Shown: piece after piece, positions 1 to 11,034 of the stretch | How positions within the stretch are numbered: the first letter of the stretch is position 1 | How the letters are laid out: each line of letters begins with the position of its first letter | DNA from: Planctomicrobium piriforme | GTDB lineage: Bacteria > Planctomycetota > Planctomycetia > Planctomycetales > Planctomycetaceae | DNA: 64,000 nt | Direction: 5' to 3' | NCBI RefSeq assembly: GCF_900113665.1 | Contig: NZ_FOQD01000023.1 | Location: 1-64,000 of the forward strand | Position numbers and translations under genes: made by a program | Notes under the pieces: generated by a model | Database searches by the model: none | What the model saw: only the letters and a program-made list of their open reading frames with translations | Told to the model about the DNA's origin: nothing

Positions 1-88
<88 letters not shown>

Positions 89-166
89 GATTTCGCACGA
101 AGCTCTCTTTCGAGAACTGCGTGTGGTTAAACAACTTCAGATCTGATCTCGTCAGCTCATCGCGCT

Positions 167-186
167 GACGACTCTCTCGAGTCGTC
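167..186 (-). other. Hairpin in the 16S rRNA leader
   Basis: A perfect 8-bp inverted repeat (GACGACTC / GAGTCGTC) with a 4-nt loop lies in the roughly 200-nt leader between the predicted rRNA promoter and 16S. Leader hairpins of this kind can belong to the pre-rRNA processing stem or an antitermination region. That role is inference. Confidence 0.4.
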
Positions 187-294
187 GGCTTTTACGCAAA
201 CGCATTCTCTCGCAAGACTTTCACCAACCAATTTGCCAAAGATCATGCCGCAAAACCCGGGGGTCTGCGGCCGCCGTTTGCAGGCGGGTTCGGA

Positions 295-322
295 AGTTTA
301 TCGGCTCTCGGGTTTGAGTCAA
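295..322 (-). promoter_or_regulatory. Probable rRNA promoter (sigma70-type)
   Basis: On the minus strand TTGACT (317-322) is followed after 16 bp by TAAACT (295-300), with an A/T-rich run just upstream of the -35 box that could act as an UP element. Transcription would start near 288 and cross a leader of about 200 nt before 16S. The rest of the 88-538 stretch holds no gene that I can support. Confidence 0.65.
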
Positions 323-538
323 CCGTCCCTTCTCAAAAAATTCGGAAACCTGAAATGAAGCGGCAGAAGAGCGTTTTCGACGCCTCACATCCCTTTTTCA
401 CAACCCATCCTCCCCATCTGCTCGTCGACTCCCGTGCCAGACAGTCATCTTGACCTGTTTCGCCGCTTTTTCGTGTAATCCCCTGCCGCAACTCGCTGGC
501 GGCGCAGCACATCGACTCCGACGTGGACAGGCACTCCG

Positions 539-1675
539 TTGACGACTTTCGACCGCTACTTGCTGTCGCGCTACTTTCACGTGGTGTTCGTGTTCTGCAT
601 TGCCACGATCGGCCTGTTCGCAGTCGTCGACGGCTTTACCAATCTCGACGCCTTTCAGCATAAGGTTGACGAACAGAACGGCGGCAGCCTGGCGCTCTTC
701 TTCCGCATCGGGCAGTACTATCTCTTTCAGTCGGCGCTGATTCTCGATACCGCCGGGCCGACTGTCATGGTGATCTCCGCCATGTCGGCCTTGGCGCTCA
801 TGCTGCGGCACGGCGAAATTCACCCGGTGCTCGCCGCCGGCGTCCCGACCTATCGCGCCACCTTTCCGCTCGCAGGGGCGATGATTGGCGTCAATTTGTT
901 GTTGGCGGTGAATCAGGAACTCATTCTGCCGAATATTGCCCATCACCTGCAGGGCCGACACGGCGATCTCGCGGACGACACGCAAAATGCCGAGCCGCAG
1001 TATGACTACAAATCGAAGATCTTCGTCAGCGGCTCAGGAATTGTGCCTGCGGAGCAGCGACTGAAAGACCCTGAGTTCCTGTTGCCGACGCCGTTGCTGG
1101 CATCGAGTTTTGTCGTGCTCAAAGGAGACGCGGCTTATTACCTGCCCCCCAGCGCCATGGGCCCCGCCGGCTGGGTATTGGAGAATGCGACGCCCCGCTT
1201 CGAAGACCTTCCGCTCACTGAAGCGGGACGCAGGACCATTATTCCGCAGCCTGACAGTCCTGACGTGTTCGTTCACATGGGCTTGTCGTTCGATCAATTG
1301 AACCGTCAGGCAGCGAATCCCCGCCTGGTCTCCACTGCCGGACTCATTCGCAAGCTGCAGCAGCCATCGAGTACGCAGCTCAGCCGCCGTCGACTGGAAA
1401 TCAAACTGCACGAACGGCTCACTCGCCCGCTGTTGACTCTCATCGGGCTGTACACCGTGATCCCGTTGATTATCCGCCGGGAACGGATGAGCGTGATGCA
1501 GCAGGTGACGAACATCGCCGCCTGTGCCGGAGCGCTCGGTCTGGTGTTTGCCGGGGTCATGGGGGCCCAGATGCTCGGCGAATCGGGCATTCTGCGGCCT
1601 GAACAGGCGGTCTGGGGACCGCTCGTCGCTGCCGGCGGTTTCGCAGGCTGGCTCTCGGGCGTGGTCAGAACCTGA
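539..1675 (+). CDS. LptF/LptG (YjgP/YjgQ) family permease
   Basis: This 378-residue membrane protein has the LptF/LptG layout: an N-terminal DRYLLSRYF segment and three early membrane helices (to about residue 130), a periplasmic beta-rich domain (about 140-280), and three C-terminal helices. Members of the family form the transmembrane channel of the ABC system that moves lipopolysaccharide from the inner membrane to the periplasmic bridge. The length matches the family. The start used is TTG, because no ATG precedes the conserved first helix. Whether it is the F or the G paralogue cannot be decided. No partner permease or LptB ATPase lies next to it. Confidence 0.8.
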   Translation: MTTFDRYLLSRYFHVVFVFCIATIGLFAVVDGFTNLDAFQHKVDEQNGGSLALFFRIGQYYLFQSALILDTAGPTVMVISAMSALALMLRHGEIHPVLAAGVPTYRATFPLAGAMIGVNLLLAVNQELILPNIAHHLQGRHGDLADDTQNAEPQYDYKSKIFVSGSGIVPAEQRLKDPEFLLPTPLLASSFVVLKGDAAYYLPPSAMGPAGWVLENATPRFEDLPLTEAGRRTIIPQPDSPDVFVHMGLSFDQLNRQAANPRLVSTAGLIRKLQQPSSTQLSRRRLEIKLHERLTRPLLTLIGLYTVIPLIIRRERMSVMQQVTNIAACAGALGLVFAGVMGAQMLGESGILRPEQAVWGPLVAAGGFAGWLSGVVRT

Positions 1676-1748
1676 CTCCAACCTGTCGCTCACTGTGCCC
1701 TAGTGAGTTCGATCTCTTGCAGCGCTGACGCCGAATTGTGACTTCGCA

Positions 1749-1771
1749 CTGGAATTCGCGTGAAATTCCAG
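1749..1771. promoter_or_regulatory. Inverted repeat upstream of ispH
   Basis: CTGGAATT and AATTCCAG form a perfect 8-bp inverted repeat around a 7-nt spacer, about 105 bp before the ispH start. A TAGACT hexamer (1774-1779) follows directly and could be a -10 box, but no good -35 box accompanies it. It may be an operator; this is weak inference. Confidence 0.3.
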
Positions 1772-1876
1772 CGTAGACTTCGGGTTCAGGCGATCTCAAG
1801 GCGTGGAACGGCGACTCACGGTCGGGCGTTTTTCGCCTGCAACGGATTGAGTTTTTACTGCTGAACGAGGTTCGAC

Positions 1877-2821
1877 ATGAAAGTTCTGCTGGCCAACCCG
1901 CGAGGCTTCTGTGCCGGCGTGAATATGGCGATTGAATGCCTGGAGGCCTGCGTCCGCGAGTTCGGGCCGGACATCTACGTCTACCATGAGATCGTCCACA
2001 ATCGGCACGTCGTCGACCGGTTTGCAAGCCAGGGGGTCAAGTTCATCGACCGCATCGAAGAGGTGCCATCGGGCGCGATATTGCTGTACAGCGCGCATGG
2101 GGTTTCGCCGGCAATTCGCGAGCTCGCGCGGTCTCGCGACCTGCGGTCGATCGACGCCACCTGTCCGCTGGTGACGAAAGTTCATATCGAAGCCATCAAG
2201 TACGCGAAGGCGGGTTACAACATCATTCTCATCGGCCATGAAGGTCATGACGAGGTGATCGGCACGATGGGTGAGGCGCCTGAGAGCATCACCCTGGTTG
2301 AAAGCCCTGAGGACGTCGACCGGCTCACCTTTACGCCGGAGCAGAAGCTGGCGTATCTCACTCAGACCACCCTCAGCGTGGAAGAGGCAGGTCAGGTGAT
2401 TCGCCGATTGAAAGAGCGATTCCCCGGCATCGAATCGCCGCCGAAAGAAGACATCTGCTACGCGACCACGAATCGTCAGCACGCCGTGCGGCAGCTGATT
2501 GAGAAGGTCGACCTGTTGTTGGTGCTTGGCAGCCAGAACAGTTCGAACAGCCGCCGGTTGATGGAGATTGGCCTGGCGATGGGCAAGCGGGCGTACCTGA
2601 TCGACGGCCAGCACGAGTTGCAGGCGGACTGGTTCGACGGCATCAACAGCGTACTCGTGACCGCCGGGGCCAGTGCTCCGGAAGTGGTCGTGCAGGAGTG
2701 CCTGGATTACTTGTCAGAACAATTCGGGGCGACCGTCGAGGAAGTGACGACCCGAGAGGAACACGTCACGTTCCCGCTTCCAAAAGAGCTGCGGCAGATG
2801 ATGAAAGCTGGTCAGATTTAG
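1877..2821 (+). CDS. ispH: 4-hydroxy-3-methylbut-2-enyl diphosphate reductase
   Basis: IspH (LytB) catalyses the last step of the MEP isoprenoid pathway, reducing HMBPP to IPP and DMAPP at a [4Fe-4S] cluster. The three cluster cysteines are visible: Cys12 in NPRGFCAGV, Cys96 in DATCPLVTK and Cys194 in ICYATTNR. Also present are His41 (EIVHN), His74 (YSAHG), His124 and Glu126 (HEGHDE), which bind substrate in the family. The 314-residue length is normal. A GAGG Shine-Dalgarno sequence precedes the ATG. It appears to be a single-gene unit. Confidence 0.96.
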   Translation: MKVLLANPRGFCAGVNMAIECLEACVREFGPDIYVYHEIVHNRHVVDRFASQGVKFIDRIEEVPSGAILLYSAHGVSPAIRELARSRDLRSIDATCPLVTKVHIEAIKYAKAGYNIILIGHEGHDEVIGTMGEAPESITLVESPEDVDRLTFTPEQKLAYLTQTTLSVEEAGQVIRRLKERFPGIESPPKEDICYATTNRQHAVRQLIEKVDLLLVLGSQNSSNSRRLMEIGLAMGKRAYLIDGQHELQADWFDGINSVLVTAGASAPEVVVQECLDYLSEQFGATVEEVTTREEHVTFPLPKELRQMMKAGQI

Positions 2822-2827
2822 ACGCGG

Positions 2828-2870
2828 AGGAGAAGAGACCACGAATCATAACGGATCACACGAATTGATC
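2828..2870. repeat. Degenerate copy of the CGTGTG/TTCGTGGT repeat family
   Basis: Directly after ispH, the complement of ACCACGAATC...GATCACACG resembles the repeat arms seen at about 14984-15029 and 47909-48059 (elements with TTCGTGTGTTTCGTGGT). The match is partial. It could be a remnant or could contribute to ispH termination. Confidence 0.35.
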
Positions 2871-3015
2871 CTCCAGATTCTCCGCCGGACATGAGGCGTG
2901 CGATGAGTTGGCCTCGACACTCCGCAGTGAGCCACGGATTGTGGACCTGCGTTGAGAGATACCGCACGCGATTCGTTTGCTCGCTGGATGAATGTCGTCG
3001 AAGAAGCGATCTCGA

Positions 3016-3279
3016 CTACGCCGAGATGCGGACGACTTCGACGCGGTTTTCGAGACGCAGGACGCCGTCGACGCGGGCGGCCGTGGTCTGGACGACCTGC
3101 TTCAAATAGTACGACGGCAGATGGCCGTCGATGATGATCGCGCCGGATTCTTCCGAGATCGTCAGACTGCGAAAGGCGGGGTGCGAGTCCTGCAGGATTC
3201 GAGTCACCCGGGCGGGAAGGGGCTCACCGGATGGGTTCTTCGCATCACGCGGTGAACGGGCAGCAGACATGGGCGACAT
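3016..3279 (-). CDS. Small BON-domain protein
   Basis: This 87-residue protein has one BON-like domain (about residues 25-87). It has the typical pattern of a short hydrophobic strand with a central glycine (IIIDGHLPSYYLKQVV), a helix, and a closing strand (VLRLENRVEVVRI). BON domains are thought to bind phospholipid or other surfaces, for example in OsmY-like proteins. No signal peptide is visible, so the protein is probably cytoplasmic. A second Met lies three codons downstream. It reads in the same direction as the ATP synthase operon but about 390 bp beyond it, so it is probably separate. Confidence 0.65.
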   Translation of the reverse strand: MSPMSAARSPRDAKNPSGEPLPARVTRILQDSHPAFRSLTISEESGAIIIDGHLPSYYLKQVVQTTAARVDGVLRLENRVEVVRISA

Positions 3280-3667
3280 CCTTGATCGATTTCAGCTCGA
3301 AATGCACGGCGGCAGGGCGAACGGTGGGGTGGGCAGGACAGACGAGGCGGTGGTTTTGTGAGGGACAACGGCACCAAAGCAAAGTGCAAACAGGGTGCCG
3401 AGCACCGGAACTCTGGCAGAAAAGCGATTCCAGGGCGAGGGTTCTTTCAGCAGGCCGAATGTCGGTGCCTGACTAAACCCGTTGTCGCGATGGGAGTTCT
3501 CGCGTTTTCATGCAATCAGATCGACGCGAATGAACGGACTTTGAACGGATCCAAATGCCTCGCAAGCGAGGCAATTTGCAGGCTGGGAGAGCGCAGTGAA
3601 CCATGCAGCCGTGCCCAGCGAGCGCGCATGCTCGCCTGACAGAAAATCAGCGAGACAGCGCGTGCGA
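3280..3667. other. Gene-free stretch after the ATP synthase operon
   Basis: I see no convincing gene in these 388 bp. The open frames on both strands are short, overlap and lack ribosome binding sites. The only structured element is the hairpin at 3556-3573. Confidence 0.5.
3556..3573 (-). terminator. Possible terminator of the ATP synthase operon
   Basis: TGCCTCGC and GCGAGGCA form a perfect 8-bp stem with a 2-nt loop, bordered by AAA and TTT, about 95 bp downstream of atpC. The T run is short, so termination there is only plausible. Confidence 0.4.
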
Positions 3668-4078
3668 TCAAACCCGTTTCGTGCGGAGTTCGATCATCTT
3701 GCGGGCACGGTCCACAGCCTGGGCTTTCTGGGTAAACCCGGCTTCATCATGAGGAACGCTGGCCAATGCGGCGGCGAGATCGACTTTGGCCTTCTCGACA
3801 TCGATGGCGGAAATCGGCATCGCCCGACTGGTCAGCAGTGTGACGATCGACCCCTTGATCTGGGCGAAACCGCCGTCGATGAAGAAGCGTTCGCTGCCGC
3901 CGCCGGGCAGGTCGAACTTCAGCTCCCCGATGCCGAGCCGGCCGATCAGCGGCGCGCGGCCAGGGAGGACCCCGATCTGGCCGTCGAACAGGGGGAATCG
4001 CAACGCCTTGACCGGCTGATCGAACAGGGTCTTTTCAGGGGTCACGAGGACGAGGCGAAGTTCAGTGGCGGCGATCAT
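3668..4078 (-). CDS. atpC: ATP synthase F1 subunit epsilon
   Basis: This 136-residue protein has the epsilon beta-sandwich: LRLVLVTPEKTLFD at the start, GQIGVLPGRAPLI (the usual G.hGVLpgHaPlh signature with Arg in place of His) and FFIDGGFAQI. A C-terminal helical hairpin follows (about 90-136). Epsilon belongs to the central stalk, couples rotation to catalysis, and can inhibit ATP hydrolysis through its C-terminal helices. It is the last gene of the operon, separated from atpD by a Uma2-like gene, which is unusual because atpD-atpC is normally contiguous. Confidence 0.93.
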   Translation of the reverse strand: MIAATELRLVLVTPEKTLFDQPVKALRFPLFDGQIGVLPGRAPLIGRLGIGELKFDLPGGGSERFFIDGGFAQIKGSIVTLLTSRAMPISAIDVEKAKVDLAAALASVPHDEAGFTQKAQAVDRARKMIELRTKRV

Positions 4079-4104
4079 GGGGAAAAAATCCGATTCAGTA
4101 GGCG

Positions 4105-4207
4105 TCAGATCACCAGGGAGAGGATCTCGGACACGGAAAGTTCGATGTTCTGACCATCAATGGTCGTCGCCAGGATCGCTCCCGGCTTGTGCGATTGAGG
4201 AGGTCAT
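4105..4207 (-). other. Possible coding remnant or stop-readthrough tail between the Uma2-like gene and atpC
   Basis: An ATG overlaps the stop of the Uma2-like gene (ATGA) and opens a 16-codon frame. The frame of the Uma2-like gene itself also continues open past its TGA (context TGA-C) for about 32 codons, ending in protein-like sequence (ATTIDGQNIELSVSEILSLV). A +1 shift in the short frame would join the two. It may be a broken small gene, a readthrough extension, or chance. I do not recognise the peptide. Confidence 0.25.
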
Positions 4208-4830
4208 GGAGTCTCCTGTCTCTTGCGCGAGAACAGCCGCTCAACAGGAATCTCATGACCGCGATCCTGTAGCGTCAACGGAATTGACTCTCCAACCTGA
4301 TAGACATGGCGATTCTGGTACTCTCCAGATGCCGCCATGGGACCGGAATACACTTCCAACTGCCGACTGCGCAGGTCAGCAATCCAGACGACATTCACGC
4401 CGGCTGCGGCATAGACTCGAGTCTTGCGTCGGTCCTTCTGTAATGAGGCGTCGGCGATTTCCACAAGCAGCAGAATGTCCTGCCCACCTGGGTGTTCTTC
4501 TTCGTAATCTTCCGTTTCACCGGAAACAATGGCCAGCTCAGGTTCAGGCTCAGGCTCACTGTCTCCAGTCGTGACAGCCGACTGCACTCGCATGTGGTAA
4601 CCAGAGGGGATGAGCGGTCGCAGGACGCCGTCAATTCGAACCACAGCCGCATCATGAGGCGGATTTCTGGTCATTTTCGGGACGATCCAGCCTTCGAGCA
4701 ACTCGACTCGTTCGTCATCGAACGAGCCCTGGTCGACCAGCGCGTGGTACTCGTCCAGCGTCCACCGCCATACTGGAAACGGGGGCAGATTTGATTCGAG
4801 CATCGAACTCTGGTCGATTGCTGTCGACAC
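4204..4830 (-). CDS. Uma2-like (DUF820) PD-(D/E)XK nuclease-fold protein
   Basis: This 208-residue protein has the DUF820/Uma2 pattern: W-T-(x)-DEYHALVD near residue 25, RVELLEGWIV, a central acidic segment where the family usually has its metal-binding Asp, DILLLVEIADAS, and KTRVYAAAGVNVVWIADL near the C-terminus. The family has a restriction-endonuclease fold and is greatly expanded in cyanobacteria and planctomycetes, but its function is unknown. The expected PD motif reads as an E/P repeat (SEPEPEPELAIV), so activity is uncertain. It is wedged between atpD and atpC in the same orientation, so it is probably cotranscribed with the ATP synthase. Confidence 0.8.
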   Translation of the reverse strand: MSTAIDQSSMLESNLPPFPVWRWTLDEYHALVDQGSFDDERVELLEGWIVPKMTRNPPHDAAVVRIDGVLRPLIPSGYHMRVQSAVTTGDSEPEPEPELAIVSGETEDYEEEHPGGQDILLLVEIADASLQKDRRKTRVYAAAGVNVVWIADLRSRQLEVYSGPMAASGEYQNRHVYQVGESIPLTLQDRGHEIPVERLFSRKRQETP

Positions 4831-4908
4831 ATCTCACCTCGAAGAACCGGACTTGGCGCTGTTGCCTGACCTAGTTCCAGTTTACTCCCTGGCCGGGCGA
4901 TTTCGAGA

Positions 4909-6357
<1,449 letters not shown>

Positions 6358-6383
6358 GCTGTGTTCTTCCTCTTGGTAGTGCG

Positions 6384-6417
6384 AAGAGGAGCTAGGAGTT
6401 AGGAACTAGGATTTAGG
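6384..6417. repeat. TAGGA-type repeat, left flank of the four-helix-bundle gene
   Basis: Four imperfect units of the form (G/C)TAGGA(N)TTAGGA lie between atpD and the four-helix-bundle gene. A related array (TTTAGGAAGTAGGAATGAGGAG on the minus strand) lies on the other side at 6787-6812, in opposite orientation. The two arrays therefore frame the gene as an inverted repeat. Confidence 0.6.
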
Positions 6418-6780
6418 AATTCGACCTTCCAGTGATTTCCTGAGTCCGGTTAACATTCTCCCGACTTCTTCAATCTTCTCAATAACGTTCTGGGCATGCT
6501 CACTTTTGACATACCCAAGGCGACGGGCCACTTCCACCTGCGTGTCGAGTTCTGCAAGTGACCCAGCCGCGATACCCAAATGATTCAGATATGCTCCCGT
6601 CGATCCTCGTCCCTTCCCCTCTGCAATGTTGGCTGAGATCGAAACCGCAGCTCGTTGCAGTTGTGACGAAAGTCCATACGCCTCAGATTTCGGAAAAAAC
6701 TTCGTCAGGTCGTAGCTCGCGATTGCAAGTTCCACGGCCCGTTGCCATACGAGCAGATCCCGATGTCCTGCCACCGGCAT
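6406..6780 (-). CDS. Four-helix-bundle protein (23S rRNA intervening-sequence protein family)
   Basis: This 124-residue protein begins with HRDLLVWQRAVELA and contains YGLSSQLQRAAVSISANIAEG, split here only by its helices, and LAELDTQVEVARRLGY. These are the hallmarks of the S23/IVP family (TIGR02436-like). Members were first found inside intervening sequences of 23S rRNA and form pentameric helical bundles. Relatives such as Avd belong to diversity-generating retroelements, but no reverse transcriptase or template repeat is present here. It sits between atpG and atpD, framed by TAGGA repeats, which suggests insertion of a mobile cassette. Confidence 0.85.
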   Translation of the reverse strand: MPVAGHRDLLVWQRAVELAIASYDLTKFFPKSEAYGLSSQLQRAAVSISANIAEGKGRGSTGAYLNHLGIAAGSLAELDTQVEVARRLGYVKSEHAQNVIEKIEEVGRMLTGLRKSLEGRIPKS

Positions 6781-6786
6781 TTGCCT

Positions 6787-6812
6787 GACTCCTCATTCCT
6801 ACTTCCTAAAGC
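6787..6812. repeat. TAGGA-type repeat, right flank of the four-helix-bundle gene
   Basis: This is the counterpart, in inverted orientation, of the array at 6384-6417. It fills the gap between the end of atpG and the start of the four-helix-bundle gene and so also contains the latter's ribosome-binding region (GGAGTCAGGCAA before ATG on the minus strand). Confidence 0.55.
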
Positions 6813-6813
6813 C

Positions 6814-7689
6814 TTATTCGAGCGCTGCTGCTCCTCCGATGATTTCCGCCAGTTCGCTGGTGATCTGGCTTTGACGGGCTCTGTTGTATTCCTGCGAGAT
6901 GTCGCGAATCATCTCGTCTGCGTTTTCGGTGGCCGACTTCATGGCGACCATGCGGGCGATCTGCTCTCCCACCGCGGCATCCAAAAAGCACTTGAAGAAC
7001 CGGGCCTTGAAAGCGGCCGGGACGATCTCTTCGAGGATTTCTTCTGCGCTCGGCAAGAATTCGTAATCGATGGTGGTCGTTTTCTGACGACCTGTGCCGG
7101 TGGCGAGGTCGCCGAACGGCAGCAGGGTTTCCACGACAGGCACCTGTCGGGCGGAACTGAGGAATTTCTGGTAGACCACTTCCAGGCGGTGCAGTCGGCC
7201 TGCGATGAAGTCGGCAACAAACCGGTCGGCGATGGCGTTCACGTCGTCGAAAGCGGGTTTGTCTTCGAAGTGCGTGTAGCTGTTGGCGACGGGCCGTTTT
7301 TCGAACTTCATGAAGGACAGGCCGCGCTTGCCTGAGACTTCGAGCGTCACCTCTTTGCCAGCGGCTTGAAGCTCGCGAATCCGGGCAATGCCGGTTCGCA
7401 GAATCCCGCCGTTGTATCCGCCGCATAGACCGCGATTGGAAGTCAGTAGCAGGACTGTGACGTTCTGCGTCTGGTCCGGCTGTTTGAGCAACGGGTGGTT
7501 GAACACCAGGTTCGACTGCGCGAGGTCGGCGACGATCTCGTTGATCTTTTTGGTGTAGGCCGCCGCTTCCGTCGCGCGGTCCATGGCTTTCTTGAACCGC
7601 GCAGTGGCGATGAGTTCCATGGTCCGCGTGATTTTGCGGATGTTCTTCACCGCCTTGCGGCGTTTAACAAGTGCTCGTGCTTTGGCCAT
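6814..7689 (-). CDS. atpG: ATP synthase F1 subunit gamma
   Basis: Gamma is the rotating central shaft of F1. The 291-residue product starts MAKARALVKRRKAVKNIRKITRTM, a helix given here in two parts (MAKARALVKRRKAV, then NIRKITRTMELIATARFKKA), and contains LLLTSNRGLCGGYN, the conserved Rossmann-like segment. The closing helix (EYNRARQSQITSELAEIIGG) is the family signature. It lies between a HicB-like gene and the four-helix-bundle gene. Confidence 0.96.
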   Translation of the reverse strand: MAKARALVKRRKAVKNIRKITRTMELIATARFKKAMDRATEAAAYTKKINEIVADLAQSNLVFNHPLLKQPDQTQNVTVLLLTSNRGLCGGYNGGILRTGIARIRELQAAGKEVTLEVSGKRGLSFMKFEKRPVANSYTHFEDKPAFDDVNAIADRFVADFIAGRLHRLEVVYQKFLSSARQVPVVETLLPFGDLATGTGRQKTTTIDYEFLPSAEEILEEIVPAAFKARFFKCFLDAAVGEQIARMVAMKSATENADEMIRDISQEYNRARQSQITSELAEIIGGAAALE

Positions 7690-7819
7690 GGGAACGAAGA
7701 GGGTCCAGGGGTCAGGATTCAGGGGTCAGGGAATCTGACCGGTCATTGTCGTCTTTCAGGACTCGGTAAAAGACTCTTCACAAATCATTGTCAATCAGCG
7801 GACAGGTGAGCTTATTTCG

Positions 7820-8026
7820 TCAGGCAAAAATCAGGCGGCCGCGCGGTTCGGGAATCTCGCGTCCCAGCTCCTTGGCCGTCTCAATCCATTCCTGAATCAC
7901 CTGCTCTGCATTTTCGATGGCTTCCTGCCGCGTCGTACCGTCCGTCCTGCAGCCGGGGAGTTCGGGTATTTCCGCAATGAAGGCTTCGTCAGCGTCACTC
8001 CAATACAGGATGATTTCATAACGCAT
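7820..8026 (-). CDS. Orphan HicB-like protein
   Basis: This 68-residue protein has a single partial RNase-H-like HicB fold: YEIILYWSDADEAFIAEIPE, then LPGCRTDGTTRQEAIENAEQ, then a helix (WIETAKELG) and a short tail. HicB proteins are usually antitoxins that neutralise the HicA mRNA interferase, and many carry a C-terminal DNA-binding domain. Here no HicA gene is adjacent and the DNA-binding domain is absent. It lies between atpA and atpG in the operon direction, 23 bp after the preceding coding region atpA and about 130 bp from atpG. Confidence 0.8.
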   Translation of the reverse strand: MRYEIILYWSDADEAFIAEIPELPGCRTDGTTRQEAIENAEQVIQEWIETAKELGREIPEPRGRLIFA

Positions 8027-8049
8027 TGAAGTGACCCTGGCCTCTCGTT

Positions 8050-10177
<2,128 letters not shown>

Positions 10178-10310
10178 AACTTGAATTCTGCTGACGGGCT
10201 GTCAATCGCGGTCAATTACTTACGCGTCTGGGTCTGACTGGCGGACTTGCCGGCATTTGTCGCGACTTCGCCCCTGGGGCTTGTTCGCATTTGCCGACAA
10301 GCGCGTCCGC

Positions 10311-10982
10311 TTACTGGACCACCACTTCATGGAGGGCTTCACCGATCAAGCGATCGTGATCGCGGGGCCCGAGCCCTGATCGCAACTGCTGTTCGGCCGT
10401 GGCGGTGACGCGGTCCGCCAGGACTGCAAAAATCTCATTGAGCGACTGATCGCGAACGCGGTCAATCTCGTTCCGTGCCCTTTGCACGGATGCGTTTGCT
10501 TCGCGCTGGGCGAGCTGCAGGATCTCCTGCTGGGTCGAAGCCGAGTCGCGTCCTGCTTCGGCCAGGATTTCGCTGATCTGCTCGTCCATCGCTTCGAGCC
10601 GGCCTTTGGCCTGCCGTAACAGCGTCTGGGCGTCGGCCAGATCTGTTTCGGCAATTCCAATGGCGGCGTTTTCAGCCTGTTCCCGTTCCGACATGCTGCG
10701 AATCAGCAGATCCCACAGGCCCAGTTTCTTGACGGCAAAACACAGTCCCACAAACGCCACAGCGGACCAGAAGGGAAGATCCGCCCAGAACGAATACTTC
10801 TCGTGATGTTCGTCGTGAGCGGCGTCATGCCCAGTTGTCTCATGTCCGTCCGCAGCGTGAGCTTCGGCCGCATGAACTTCAGCGGGGGCCGTCGCCGGTT
10901 GCTGCGCGATAATGACCGACGGGAGCAGGATGCCCCAGACCGCCACGCAGACAACAGCGAACAGCATTCGCAAAACAGGCAT
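10311..10982 (-). CDS. atpF: ATP synthase F0 subunit b
   Basis: This peripheral-stalk subunit, 223 residues from the ATG chosen here, has an N-terminal hydrophobic segment that looks like a signal peptide. A His/Ala/Asp-rich linker follows, then a membrane helix (FWADLPFWSAVAFVGLCFAV) and a long charged coiled coil to the end. AGGG lies 8 nt before this ATG; a GTG seven codons upstream is an alternative start. A second b-type gene lies directly upstream, so the stalk is probably a b/b' heterodimer. The extra N-terminal segment before the membrane helix is unlike the short E. coli b. Confidence 0.88.
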   Translation of the reverse strand: MPVLRMLFAVVCVAVWGILLPSVIIAQQPATAPAEVHAAEAHAADGHETTGHDAAHDEHHEKYSFWADLPFWSAVAFVGLCFAVKKLGLWDLLIRSMSEREQAENAAIGIAETDLADAQTLLRQAKGRLEAMDEQISEILAEAGRDSASTQQEILQLAQREANASVQRARNEIDRVRDQSLNEIFAVLADRVTATAEQQLRSGLGPRDHDRLIGEALHEVVVQ

Positions 10983-11034
10983 TGTTGCCACCCTGAACAC
11001 CACGTTGAACTTTCACACTCTGAAATCGACTTGT

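Noticed and set aside
398..985. Long minus-strand open frame opposite the permease gene
   Set aside because: It has an Arg/His/Gln-rich composition typical of the antisense of a G/C-rich gene and overlaps a well-supported permease; it has no domain.
6406..6780. Diversity-generating retroelement accessory gene (Avd)
   Set aside because: The protein belongs to the four-helix-bundle family, but no reverse transcriptase, template repeat or variable repeat is present in the window.
7820..8026. Complete HicAB toxin-antitoxin module
   Set aside because: No HicA-like frame is adjacent on either strand; only a HicB-like domain is present.
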